From: a virus
Length of the DNA: 32,620 nucleotides
Reading direction: 5' to 3' (one strand)
IMG/VR virus record: IMGVR_UViG_3300017963_000559
Span: 1-32,620 of that record
The first letter of the stretch is position 1, and each line of letters opens with the position of its first letter. Made by a program: the position numbers and the translations under genes. The notes beneath the pieces were generated by a model that saw only the letters and a list, made by a program, of their open reading frames with translations, was not told the DNA's origin and did not search any database. Positions 4,693-12,777 of the stretch are shown piece after piece.

Positions 4693-5470
4693 TTTCACTG
4701 TCTCCTTCTTTTATTAACTGTTCAATGCGATCGTATATTGGGTTCAAATCACAATCGTCATCTTTTTTGGAATTTATGTACGCAATGGCAACCTGTCTTT
4801 TGGCGTCATCTTTTATCTTTTCAGCCGATGCAATTAAAAGATCGATTTGGATAAGTCTAGATGCATTAGCACGATCATTTTTATCTTTTTTCGGTGGCAA
4901 TAAAACAACATCGCCAGCTTCATCAACATCAGCGCCAAGATCATCAAACGTATAGCTAAGCCCAGCAATAGCATCCGGATAAACAGCCGACGCCATGTCG
5001 GAAACCGCACGCCATCGAAGCATGTTTTTTGGATACTTTTTCCAGTTGGATTTTCCTAAAAGCCCAGCACGTCTGGCGTCTTCCATGGTAAACGTAAACT
5101 CCTGCCAGGCGTGAAGCGGACGCTTGGTTCTAACGGTGCAATATTTTTCATCTGAATGTTTGTATTCAACAACCGCGCCCGGACAGTTTTGAAAAATCAT
5201 GGCAAGTTGCAGCTCGGATTTAACCGCGGTTCTTCCGCTTATTACGTCAATCCCCTCAAGTGATCGAACCATGGGAATGCCAAGCTCTCTGCCTTTAAGT
5301 ATAACCATCATCGCTTGTGAAGGAGTTTTTATACTTTCAGGTAAAAACCCTGATTCTAAAAGTGTGGCAGCTTGCCCGTGCATTAATTCCCAATCAGATT
5401 GACTGACCGATGGAACCTGAGCTTGTGTTTTTTCGGCTAACTGAAGTTCGTTTTTTTGTTGTTCTTCCAT
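4685..5470 (-). CDS. recT: RecT-family single-strand annealing recombinase
   Basis: A 261-residue protein. LLESGFLPESIKTPSQAMMVILKGRELGIP, then the variable core with AVKSELQLAMIFQ, then GLLGKSNWKKYPKNMLRWRAVSDMASAVYPDAIAGL is the signature order of RecT-like phage annealases. The C-terminal tail (about residues 205-261) is charged and helical. It promotes annealing of complementary strands during phage recombination and replication, working with the SSB-like protein encoded next. No exonuclease partner is obvious. The ATG at 5470 with GAGGAA 7 bases upstream is preferred; it overlaps the HTH gene by 77 bases. Confidence 0.8.
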   Translation of the reverse strand: MEEQQKNELQLAEKTQAQVPSVSQSDWELMHGQAATLLESGFLPESIKTPSQAMMVILKGRELGIPMVRSLEGIDVISGRTAVKSELQLAMIFQNCPGAVVEYKHSDEKYCTVRTKRPLHAWQEFTFTMEDARRAGLLGKSNWKKYPKNMLRWRAVSDMASAVYPDAIAGLSYTFDDLGADVDEAGDVVLLPPKKDKNDRANASRLIQIDLLIASAEKIKDDAKRQVAIAYINSKKDDDCDLNPIYDRIEQLIKEGDSEND

Positions 5471-5633
5471 CAATGATTTCCTCAACTCGTTCGTGCATAT
5501 AGTGTGGGATGTTACCGCGCCGTAACCACTGATCTATGGTCGCGTCTGTCTTATAACCCAGCTCATAAGCTAGTAGCATCTTTGAGTTTTTCGGGTTATT
5601 AAGCCAGTGTATTAATTTGTCTTGCAAATCCAT
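5394..5633 (-). CDS. Small HTH DNA-binding protein (Cro-like)
   Basis: A 79-residue protein. LLAYELGYKTDATIDQWLRR has the spacing of a helix-turn-helix with the recognition helix at TDATIDQWLRRG, followed by GNIPHYMHERVEEII, as in small Cro/CI-type phage regulators. The C-terminus is a basic, Ser/Thr-rich tail. The start is fixed by GAGGAG four bases before the ATG; in-frame ATGs further upstream lack this. As first gene of the RecT-SSB operon, with an inverted repeat upstream, it probably regulates its own promoter. Confidence 0.7.
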   Translation of the reverse strand: MDLQDKLIHWLNNPKNSKMLLAYELGYKTDATIDQWLRRGNIPHYMHERVEEIIDGRTTKKRTSVSRKNTSSGSIGQSI

Positions 5634-5661
5634 TTTACTCCTCATATCGCGCAAATCTGTA

Positions 5662-5688
5662 TTTACATCGTATCTAAAATGTTGTAAA
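5662..5688 (-). promoter_or_regulatory. Operator-like inverted repeat with promoter, upstream of HTH gene
   Basis: TTTACATCGT (5662-5671) and ATGTTGTAAA (5679-5688) are near-perfect inverted arms (8 of 10) around 7 bases. On the minus strand the same DNA reads TTTACA, 17 bases, then TAAATA, which is a fair -35 and a weak -10. A regulator bound here would block the promoter, and the adjacent HTH protein is the obvious candidate. The HTH start codon is 29 bases downstream. Confidence 0.4.
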
Positions 5689-5794
5689 CATGTTTTTATG
5701 AAATTTAAAATTAAAATTTATTATGCAATCATAAAGAGACGTTTAGGAAGGCTTCGTTGCTTGTTTTTAGGACATAATAGGACTTATCCGATCA

Positions 5795-6334
5795 TCATTC
5801 CTCCGCCGTGGAATGCGCACGGATTTTACTGCTCACGCTGCCGCCAGGCGATACTTTACCGCTCGCGCCAAACATCGCTATGTCGTACCAACGCAAAAGC
5901 TCGCGGAAAACGCTCATTGAAAACCCAGGACAGGTTTTATAGCGATTAGATTCGTTGTGTCCAAGCCAATCAGAAAAACCTATTTTTCTAGATCGTTTTA
6001 TCATGACATATAAATTTAAAAGCTCACGCATTTGAGCGCGTGTTGGATCTTTTCTTCCGATATAACAAACACCAATCGAATCTTTATTAAGTCCAAGACA
6101 GTGTGCGCCGATTTGATCGATGTCACGACCGCACTCGATAACGCCCGATCTTCGCACTACGAAATGATAACCTATCGCGTCAAAACCCCGAGCGCGATGC
6201 CAACTATCGATGTCGGTCGCGCCGTAACGATCAAAATCACCTATTTCATAAGGAAAATCCGGCGTATCGGAGCAATGCAGTATAACACGCCGTGGGTTAT
6301 TGGGTGCAATGTTTGTAGAGTTTTTCAAATTCAT
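5795..6334 (-). CDS. N-acetylmuramoyl-L-alanine amidase (endolysin)
   Basis: A 179-residue Amidase_2 (T7 lysozyme-like) protein that cuts the lactyl-amide bond between peptidoglycan glycan and stem peptide. Zinc ligands are visible at H20 (VILHCSDT), H126 (LGHNESN) and C135 (KTCPGF); Tyr56 (IGYHF) and Lys133 fit the catalytic pair of T7 lysozyme. WHRARGFDAIGYHFVV and the ECGR/GAHC segments are family hallmarks. There is no wall-binding domain and no signal peptide, so it needs a holin. The ATG at 6334 with AGGCGAG upstream is preferred; it overlaps the lipoprotein gene by 38 bases. Confidence 0.9.
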   Translation of the reverse strand: MNLKNSTNIAPNNPRRVILHCSDTPDFPYEIGDFDRYGATDIDSWHRARGFDAIGYHFVVRRSGVIECGRDIDQIGAHCLGLNKDSIGVCYIGRKDPTRAQMRELLNLYVMIKRSRKIGFSDWLGHNESNRYKTCPGFSMSVFRELLRWYDIAMFGASGKVSPGGSVSSKIRAHSTAEE

Positions 6335-6521
6335 CTCGCCTGAGGCAAACAAACTCGTCAAAATCTTTCGCACTACATGATATATAATCATCTTCTTGTG
6401 CGCGACATATTTTTTGCTCGCTACTATCAGCCGCATAGACCTTAAACGTCATCTTTTCGCGACTCGCGCACGATACCAAGAGAATTAAGAACAAGCTCAA
6501 GCTCGGCAGTATCTTTTTCAT
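6297..6521 (-). CDS. Small lipoprotein in the lysis region
   Basis: A 74-residue protein with signal MKKILPSLSLFLILLVSC; LVSC is a good lipobox, so the mature chain should be lipid-anchored at Cys18. The mature part is charged with four cysteines (KICRAQ, ISCS, FVCLRR, KHCTQ). AAGG lies 6 bases before the ATG. Its place between membrane proteins and the amidase fits an outer-membrane spanin subunit, but it lacks the Pro-rich character usual for Rz1. Superinfection exclusion is another possibility. Confidence 0.65.
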   Translation of the reverse strand: MKKILPSLSLFLILLVSCASREKMTFKVYAADSSEQKICRAQEDDYISCSAKDFDEFVCLRRDEFEKLYKHCTQ

Positions 6522-6660
6522 CTCGCGCCTTTCTTAGACCTGCGTTTACAGTTTGAATACGATCAACGCGAGCGCGTTTATCAGATTCGTTTTGATTAAT
6601 CCATTTAATCAGTTCACGCGTAAGAGCAATAACAGCTAAAAGAAGTTGTATCCAATTCAT
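6442..6660 (-). CDS. Small membrane-anchored coiled protein, lysis region
   Basis: A 72-residue protein with an N-terminal hydrophobic helix (WIQLLLAVIALTRELIKWI), then a charged helical segment of about 45 residues (ESDKRARVDRIQTVNAGLRKARDEKDTAELELVL). This topology, one N-terminal membrane helix and a coiled periplasmic part, is that of an inner-membrane spanin or a small holin. It starts by TAATG overlap with the upstream stop, and overlaps the lipoprotein gene by 80 bases, an embedded arrangement reminiscent of Rz/Rz1. The role is inferred from topology and position. Confidence 0.55.
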   Translation of the reverse strand: MNWIQLLLAVIALTRELIKWINQNESDKRARVDRIQTVNAGLRKARDEKDTAELELVLNSLGIVRESRKDDV

Positions 6661-6953
6661 TAGGCTTCAACCTTAACGAAAAGTCCAATGAGCTTCATAA
6701 CAACCGGCCAGCTTGTATCAAGAAGCTGTTTGCGTTCGTCTTCGTCCAGGTCTTTTAGCTCGTCTCCGATTTTCCAGCTACCAACAACGGCCCTTACGGC
6801 TTCGTCCATTGTAGCACCAACGGTTTGAAAAACCTCTGCAGTGTCTATTTTACCGTCGTCGGCTTTGTGTTTTCCAAGCTCGTCTAAAAGAGCATCGGCG
6901 AATTTAATTACATCCATCGATTCTTCTATGCCGGTTTTTTTCTCGTCAACCAT
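6660..6953 (-). CDS. Small acidic helical phage protein, unknown
   Basis: A 97-residue soluble acidic protein (DVIKFADALLDELGKHK, DGKIDTAEVFQTV, DEDERKQLLDTSWPVVMKL). It looks like a four-helix or EF-hand-sized domain, but no calcium loop is complete. GAGGAG lies 6 bases before the ATG, and its start overlaps the previous gene by 8 bases. It lies in the lysis region between two membrane proteins; similar small acidic proteins are frequent there, with no known role. Confidence 0.6.
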   Translation of the reverse strand: MVDEKKTGIEESMDVIKFADALLDELGKHKADDGKIDTAEVFQTVGATMDEAVRAVVGSWKIGDELKDLDEDERKQLLDTSWPVVMKLIGLFVKVEA

Positions 6954-7194
6954 TTACGACTCCTCTTATTTTGTTAAACGCGTTATTAATGTCGTTTTCT
7001 GTTTTACCCATACGATGGTCTAACAAAATAAGTTTATCATGATCATCTCTAACGTGACGAATGTTCTCTTTTATAACAGCCACATCTACCTGCATTCGAT
7101 CTATTTTTTCAGTGTTTTTTTTAGAAAGCCAAAAGAAAAAACCGCCAAGTACCATGACTTGGCCAAGGGCTGCGCCTATGATTTCAATCGTCAT
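6946..7194 (-). CDS. Holin-like small membrane protein with coiled coil
   Basis: An 82-residue protein: one transmembrane helix at about residues 5-24 (IIGAALGQVMVLGGFFFWLS) followed by a basic KKN and a coiled-coil (DRMQVDVAVIKENIRHVRDDHDKLILLDHRMGKTENDINNAFNKI). This fits a single-span holin or an inner-membrane spanin, encoded a few genes before the amidase. It overlaps the end of the lipoprotein gene upstream by 11 bases. Topology supports a lysis role; the exact part is not resolved. Confidence 0.5.
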   Translation of the reverse strand: MTIEIIGAALGQVMVLGGFFFWLSKKNTEKIDRMQVDVAVIKENIRHVRDDHDKLILLDHRMGKTENDINNAFNKIRGVVNG

Positions 7195-8020
7195 TTTCTA
7201 TGATTCCAAACGCAAAGATGTAAAGAATAACCGCTGGGGCATTGCCCCAATCGAAAAGATTTAGGCTTTTTTCAGGAAGTCTATTTGGTGGAAATATATC
7301 ATCGTTGCCAAGTATACCGAGAGCCACCGCTTGATCGCCATCGGTATACTTATGCCACAATGCCTGGTAAATCGGGGATTGCGGAACATTATCTTTCATC
7401 ACTTCGATGGCGTCAAGCTCTAATGCATTGATCGATCCTGTGACATCGCCTTTAAGAGTTATGTAATCGGCTATAACATTTGCACGGTAACCGCTTACGA
7501 CGTCCCACGGGTCATAATCAATCATTGAATTTAACCTGATTTCATCAAGCATCCATTCAATTAAAAAGCTTAGATGATAAAGATTTGTGTACTCTTTCGG
7601 ACCCTCGCCCATAACCCAACCGTTGGCACGTCCGTAATCTTGAATGTCTTTTATGGCATTCTTATCTCCACGAGCCCAAAGCGCATGCAAGATTCCAAGC
7701 AAAGATTCTGTCGAGATGGCCGAACGGGAATCCTCGGGGTAGCAAGTCTCAACGTCACGATTCCATTTTCCCGCTTCGGGATATTCGTGTTCATAGATTT
7801 CGATGTTTTTTCCGTACGCGTCCCATAGGCCAACAAAAGTGCTACCATCGCAACGATCAACCACAGAATAAACATCATCGAGGGTCTTAACGTAATAGTC
7901 TCTTTTTTGTTTCGCGGCATCATATGGATTAATCGTCTCCTTGCCTTTATGCTCCCAGGCACAGTTTGTTAAAAACAAAACAACAAAAAGAACAATTGTT
8001 TTTGGTAAAAAACGCAACAT
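7184..8020 (-). CDS. Predicted phage-encoded lipoprotein, unknown
   Basis: A 278-residue protein with an N-terminal signal (FLPKTIVLFVVLFLTNC) and a fair lipobox LTNC. The mature domain is helical, rich in Trp/Tyr/Asp (GLWDAYGKNIEIYEHEYPEAGKWN, LLGILHALWARGDKNAIKDIQDYGRANGWVMGEG), and ends in a hydrophobic stretch (APAVILYIFAFGII). The middle part with repeated 'xALWARGD...DY...NGW' resembles alpha/alpha-barrel surfaces but no enzyme family is certain. AGGGAT precedes the ATG. It sits between the fibre gene and the lysis genes. It may be exported to the envelope for exclusion or lysis. Confidence 0.6.
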   Translation of the reverse strand: MLRFLPKTIVLFVVLFLTNCAWEHKGKETINPYDAAKQKRDYYVKTLDDVYSVVDRCDGSTFVGLWDAYGKNIEIYEHEYPEAGKWNRDVETCYPEDSRSAISTESLLGILHALWARGDKNAIKDIQDYGRANGWVMGEGPKEYTNLYHLSFLIEWMLDEIRLNSMIDYDPWDVVSGYRANVIADYITLKGDVTGSINALELDAIEVMKDNVPQSPIYQALWHKYTDGDQAVALGILGNDDIFPPNRLPEKSLNLFDWGNAPAVILYIFAFGIIENDD

Positions 8021-8038
8021 TTAAATCCCTAAAATAGT

Positions 8039-9850
8039 TTACCACTTATTGACTTCAATGTGATTTGGAAGTAGCTCGATTAATGCCCACGACTCTTCAA
8101 GCGTATCATTACCTCTAATAGTCCCTTGTAGATAACTCACGTAAAATTCAACGTCGCTACCATCTGATACAAATGGGGGCGTCTTAGCAGTATAAGTAAA
8201 CTCCCTATTAGCTGTATTAACAGAATCTCGATAAGATAAAAAAGCCAAGTTAGTTGAGCCTTGTCTGATAAATACTTTAGCTTGATTTTGTGTGGCACCT
8301 GTGGTGAATGAACCTGATATTTGAATCTTTACCTGAAATTTTTTACCAGAATCAGGCGCAGTGAATTTAAAAGCGCTGTTGCCAGTAGTGCCAGATAGAT
8401 TTCCAAGTACACCATCATAACTTGCATCCTGATACAGTTTAACTATTTGAAACTCAGTAGGAGGATAACCTACCGGAGATGGTGAAGCACTTTTACGGAT
8501 ACGCCATTTAGCATCAGCAGGAAGAGTACCCCAATCAGTAGAGCCGCCATATCTATAACGTTGGAATTCGACATCTATATTTGTATCATTGCCATCAATA
8601 TGTTCTAAGACTATTCCTACATTTGTATTTCGATCTCCAACAGCTATGTCATTAGAACCAGCGCCAATAACTGGAAGAGGCGTAAAGTTACCATTACCGT
8701 ATAAATCTGCCTCAAAAACCAAACTATCTGTTTGTTGAATGGCCGTAGCGAAGCTAACCCTTTTTTGACGTCTGTCAGTTAGGGTTCCTGGAAAATCAGA
8801 GCCCGTAGCGCTATAAACAAATGAAGTAGTATCTGCCGCATCTGAAGTATCTGAGTTACTGGCAAATTCAACTTGAGAGTTTGCATAGTTTGCTGAACCC
8901 GTCCATTCGGCAATTGGTATATTATCCGCTTTAATTACAAATCGTTGAGAAGCACTAATCCATGCGTTGCCATTTGCTGGAGTTACAGGACTAGAAGCTG
9001 CGCCGCTTGTGTGTAATGCAAAATTAAGATAGCCATCGTCTTTAGTTGCCAAAACAATAGAAGATAATGTAGATGATGTGTCGCGCCACGCTCTACCCAC
9101 TGCTGTTGTTCCAGAACCTTCACCACCTATGGTTAAACCATTAGGTAAAGCTAAACGTCCTTCAGTAGCTGATACTGATCCAGTAGTAGCATAACCGCGA
9201 ATAGACATTGTATCACCAACACGACTCCATTGAAAATTTTCTGAAGACAACGTTCCAAAACCAGCATTAATACTTGGATCTGATGTGTACGTGGTCCAAT
9301 CCACAGTGGGCGTTGAATAAATATATGTTGCAGTACCAAGCCATACGTTATCAATTGTAATTGAAGCTGCATTGGTTGTTGATTTTAATTTAAATTGAAT
9401 TAGACCACTAGATGGACAGTTAAACTGAGCTGCTGTTTTTATCCATGTTGCTGATGGTTCAAGATCGACATTAACAATTTCATCAGATCCGCTGTCTTCA
9501 ACAACCATTTCGATATCACCAGTGGTTGCCGACGCTGACCATTTGTACCACATCGATACAAGGCAGTTTCCAGATTCCTGTAAAGCAGCTTTAGGTGTAA
9601 ATCCCGTTCCCGTTAGCTCTTCACTTGCTGCCGAAGGGTCCCACTGTAAAGACCTTTCACCCCAACCCGATGATGTTGTTGTGGCAAATGTAGAAGATCC
9701 GGTTTTCGTCCATCCTGCTATGCCGTTTTCAAACCCGGGATTTTTAAGACCGTTCCAATCAGCAATATATTGATTATCAACTGTGGAAAGCTGAGAGCTT
9801 GCAGTAAAACTAAAAAACAAAAGACAAAATGCAATAAAAATTCTAAACAT
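8039..9850 (-). CDS. Secreted or virion fibre-like protein with signal peptide
   Basis: A 603-residue protein. The start at MFRIFIAFCLLFFSFTASSQ is chosen because AGGGG lies 7 bases upstream and the segment is a textbook signal peptide; longer starts lie inside the previous gene. Residues about 30-180 look like a carbohydrate-binding beta-sandwich (NPGFENGIAGWTK to ITIDNVWLG). The middle is repetitive beta-rich fibre sequence. The end (FKFTAPDSGKKFQVKIQ to SWALIELLPNH) resembles the C1q/TNF-like trimeric tips of phage fibres. It is probably a receptor-binding or cell-surface adhesin; a signal peptide is unusual for a virion protein. Confidence 0.65.
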   Translation of the reverse strand: MFRIFIAFCLLFFSFTASSQLSTVDNQYIADWNGLKNPGFENGIAGWTKTGSSTFATTTSSGWGERSLQWDPSAASEELTGTGFTPKAALQESGNCLVSMWYKWSASATTGDIEMVVEDSGSDEIVNVDLEPSATWIKTAAQFNCPSSGLIQFKLKSTTNAASITIDNVWLGTATYIYSTPTVDWTTYTSDPSINAGFGTLSSENFQWSRVGDTMSIRGYATTGSVSATEGRLALPNGLTIGGEGSGTTAVGRAWRDTSSTLSSIVLATKDDGYLNFALHTSGAASSPVTPANGNAWISASQRFVIKADNIPIAEWTGSANYANSQVEFASNSDTSDAADTTSFVYSATGSDFPGTLTDRRQKRVSFATAIQQTDSLVFEADLYGNGNFTPLPVIGAGSNDIAVGDRNTNVGIVLEHIDGNDTNIDVEFQRYRYGGSTDWGTLPADAKWRIRKSASPSPVGYPPTEFQIVKLYQDASYDGVLGNLSGTTGNSAFKFTAPDSGKKFQVKIQISGSFTTGATQNQAKVFIRQGSTNLAFLSYRDSVNTANREFTYTAKTPPFVSDGSDVEFYVSYLQGTIRGNDTLEESWALIELLPNHIEVNKW

Positions 9851-9860
9851 AGCTAAACCC

Positions 9861-10613
9861 CTACGCGCTAAAAGTTGTTTCTGTTGCTGATGGAATAAAA
9901 CGAGTTTCATTTGTATCTGAACTTGTTTCGTTTGCTGTATCTCTTGAAATCTCAACTCGAAGCATGTCCCCCGAAGAAACAGCTACACTATTAACCTCAC
10001 CCGAACCATCTGTTAGATCCAGCTCAACTTGACGATATTGATTTGTAACCGTATTGGTTAACTGAGTATTTGTAGAATCATGTTTGTTTGTTACCGAAGC
10101 CACGTTATCAGTGCCGTTTCTTATGAGGTAACTATCAGAAATTAAAAGCATATTTCCTGACGAGCTGGGGCTATAAACACCGATAAACATTTTAATGGGA
10201 GCGCCTGCGATATAGGTTTGTGGTACCTTAACAAAGGCCACAAGTTTTTGGCCTTCGTTAACATCAAACTTATAAACTTCTGAATCAAATTCTTGTCCTT
10301 TAACCGGAGCCTCGCCATCTGGCGCGCTCCATGTTATCGACCCTCCGCCGCCGCCCGCACCTAATTTAAATTCATCACCCGAGCTATCTTTATGATAAAT
10401 TCCATCTGATTTTGCATAAAAATACCTTGTACCAGCCGATGGCGTACCAGGTTCGCTAACCTCTGTTAGGGTGTCGGCTATGGTTTTTCTAAAATAAGTA
10501 TCATCAGCATATCCTTTTGATATGGTATCTTCATCATCTGTAGGTGTTCCGACAGTTGGAAGTGTGTCGGTTTCTGGTCCTACTATAAAATCAAATTGTC
10601 TTGTATTACCCAT
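9861..10613 (-). CDS. Tail fibre / minor tail protein
   Basis: A 250-residue protein. The N-terminus (FIVGPETDTLPTVGTPTDDEDTISKGYADDTYF) is a typical fibre attachment segment, with the recurring SKGYADDTYF motif seen before fibre shafts. A Gly-rich hinge (LGAGGGGGS, about residue 91) separates it from a beta-rich C-terminal domain of about 155 residues that may bind the host or carry the trimer. GAGGAAAACAAA precedes the ATG. It lies directly downstream of the tail-tip gene, as expected of fibres. Confidence 0.65.
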   Translation of the reverse strand: MGNTRQFDFIVGPETDTLPTVGTPTDDEDTISKGYADDTYFRKTIADTLTEVSEPGTPSAGTRYFYAKSDGIYHKDSSGDEFKLGAGGGGGSITWSAPDGEAPVKGQEFDSEVYKFDVNEGQKLVAFVKVPQTYIAGAPIKMFIGVYSPSSSGNMLLISDSYLIRNGTDNVASVTNKHDSTNTQLTNTVTNQYRQVELDLTDGSGEVNSVAVSSGDMLRVEISRDTANETSSDTNETRFIPSATETTFSA

Positions 10614-10626
10614 TTTGTTTTCCTCA

Positions 10627-12777
10627 CTACTGGGAAGCTCGTCGTTTATCGTTTAATGTTAAGTTTATAGAATTAACAGATTTACTTGTTTGCTCTATTG
10701 CATATTTTCTAGAACGTTCAGTTCCAGGGTCAAAAATATAACCAGGAGTAAACTCCGAGTTAACATCGACAACATCATCAAGATCTATTTTAAAAATATC
10801 TCTTTTCATTGTCAGCGTAGTTCTTCCCTGACGATTACCCAAAGTTTTTGCTACGTCTTCTGCCAGGTCATCTGCTTCGGAAGATTCTAAAAGATATGTT
10901 TTTATGATTTTTTGTTTTTCGGCTTTATGAAGATATAGTGCCATTTTTGTTGTATACGAACTTCTTGTGCTTTGGCTTTTAGCCTCGTTTTTTTCATTAA
11001 TTTCACGATGAGCGTATTCTATTAAAATAGAATCATATATGTCTTTATAAGAATATCGGTATTTTAAAGATCCAAATAAATACTGATCTCCGGTAATTGT
11101 TTGAGTTGCCGTTACCAGTCTTGACGGGTCGTCTTTAAAGATAGACCACTGACCATCGGATTTTTTATAAAGATAATAAAGGCCACTGGCTAAAATACGC
11201 TGAATGACTTGTTTGTATGTTGGAAACTGAGAATCTGAAAGCTCATCAATAGCAAACGAAAGATCTGGCGCCGATGTTTCTTCTGATTGAAACGCTGCCG
11301 TATCTATATCTGATTCGGCTATACCGACCTTGTCTTTTAGGATTTCGTACAAAATAACCGCAGCGTTTGTTATGTTATATGTTTTTTGATTTCTTGTTCC
11401 AAAATCAGAAGCGGCTATTTGAGGAATTTCCGATGGTCCGTAATATCTACAAAAAACAAGATCATTAGGTGTCAGTGTTACCATGGCGCCTCCGATATTG
11501 GATTCCATGGTCGATGTAAAGGTAAACGTTTGTGTACTTCCAGTATCAGAATTAGTTACGCTGTAATCTCTTCCGTAAAACGCCTTATATGCTACGCCCG
11601 ATTGAACTATTTTTACAAAAGCCACAGGAGCACGCTCAACAGACGCTGCAGATGTTGCCGGGGCAGAAAGCGCGGCATGATCAATATAATTAGACGTGTA
11701 ATTAACGGCTGTAACCTCTACATAATTTAAAACCGGAGTTAGCGTCGCATCATTTATAACAATCGTATCGCCAACCTGAAGCCCTGATGCACCATCACCG
11801 TTTACTGGAAAACCCTCGGCTGGAGACGGAAGATAGGTTCTTGTAGTTGTATTTGATGTGGCAGCCGTTCCAGAAAACATTTTTATAAAACCAGAATTAG
11901 ATCCCGAAGGAGTAGACCCTACACCCCATTTTCTGTTGTTAGATGTCGTAGGCGCATCGGAATTAAAATCAAGATTTACCGGAACAAACCCCTCTACGAC
12001 ACCGTATCCGCGACGTATCGGGGTATCTAATTTTGTTGGATCTAGATTAGAAAACGACGTTGTGTTCCAAAAACTATCCCCTGAGGAAGGGTTTCTATAT
12101 TCTTTTTCAAAAAGATCTGTTGTTTCAAAAATATTAAATGAAACCGATGTTCTGTCTGTCGATACATCGCCGCCGACAACACCGTTTAAAATATTAAACG
12201 CGTTTGACGATGATAGCTCGCCGGCATAATGCCAAACAGATATTTCAATTCTATTAAAACTTGACTCATAAAGATAAACATCAAAAAATTTATCATTATT
12301 ATCACATGTCATTGTTGTTGATCTTGTCGGGAAAAACCCAAATAAAATATCTGTAACTGATTGCTGAAGTTTCGGAGGGGTTTTTATAAGACCGTTGTAA
12401 AAAACAGTTGCAGACGACGTGTCCGATGGATCTCTATAATATGAGACGCTTTTAGTTGAAAGATAAAGCTCGTAGGTAACAACCGTATAATTTGTACCAC
12501 CACTGGCACCTGGGTTTGATCCGATATCTATCCAAAGCCGCTTTTCTGAAACGTCGTAATACCACACGCCATCAGAGAGCGTCGCGTCGCTTGCTTGTGT
12601 TTGCGATACACCGTTATTATCAACATTTACGATTTGACCGTAATCGCCATACAAAAAATCGCGATAATACTTTGTTCCGCTATCTAAAAACCATTGTGAT
12701 ACAAAATATCTTGGCTTCAAAATAACAAGATATTGAAGCTCAATATTATATTTTGATGTATTAGCATCATAACTCAT
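10627..12777 (-). CDS. Tail tip / baseplate hub protein
   Basis: A 716-residue beta-rich protein, starting by ATGA overlap with the upstream gene. The C-terminal half (FPTYKQVIQRILASGLYYLYKKSDGQWSIF to KIDLDDVVDVNSEFTPGY) follows the plan of phage tail-tip hub proteins: a helical part that builds a local frame, then strands with a DVVDV-type segment. It probably closes the tail tube and carries the fibres. Size, position after the tape measure and distal-tail genes, and the following fibre genes all agree; no enzymatic motif is seen. Confidence 0.6.
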   Translation of the reverse strand: MSYDANTSKYNIELQYLVILKPRYFVSQWFLDSGTKYYRDFLYGDYGQIVNVDNNGVSQTQASDATLSDGVWYYDVSEKRLWIDIGSNPGASGGTNYTVVTYELYLSTKSVSYYRDPSDTSSATVFYNGLIKTPPKLQQSVTDILFGFFPTRSTTMTCDNNDKFFDVYLYESSFNRIEISVWHYAGELSSSNAFNILNGVVGGDVSTDRTSVSFNIFETTDLFEKEYRNPSSGDSFWNTTSFSNLDPTKLDTPIRRGYGVVEGFVPVNLDFNSDAPTTSNNRKWGVGSTPSGSNSGFIKMFSGTAATSNTTTRTYLPSPAEGFPVNGDGASGLQVGDTIVINDATLTPVLNYVEVTAVNYTSNYIDHAALSAPATSAASVERAPVAFVKIVQSGVAYKAFYGRDYSVTNSDTGSTQTFTFTSTMESNIGGAMVTLTPNDLVFCRYYGPSEIPQIAASDFGTRNQKTYNITNAAVILYEILKDKVGIAESDIDTAAFQSEETSAPDLSFAIDELSDSQFPTYKQVIQRILASGLYYLYKKSDGQWSIFKDDPSRLVTATQTITGDQYLFGSLKYRYSYKDIYDSILIEYAHREINEKNEAKSQSTRSSYTTKMALYLHKAEKQKIIKTYLLESSEADDLAEDVAKTLGNRQGRTTLTMKRDIFKIDLDDVVDVNSEFTPGYIFDPGTERSRKYAIEQTSKSVNSINLTLNDKRRASQ

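Noticed and set aside
5617-5949. Plus-strand frame of 110 codons
   Set aside because: Antisense to the HTH and amidase genes and to the operator-like region; cysteine/arginine-rich, with no ribosome binding site.
11386-12229. Plus-strand frames of 114 and 123 codons
   Set aside because: Antisense shadows of the tail-tip hub gene, with no translation signals.
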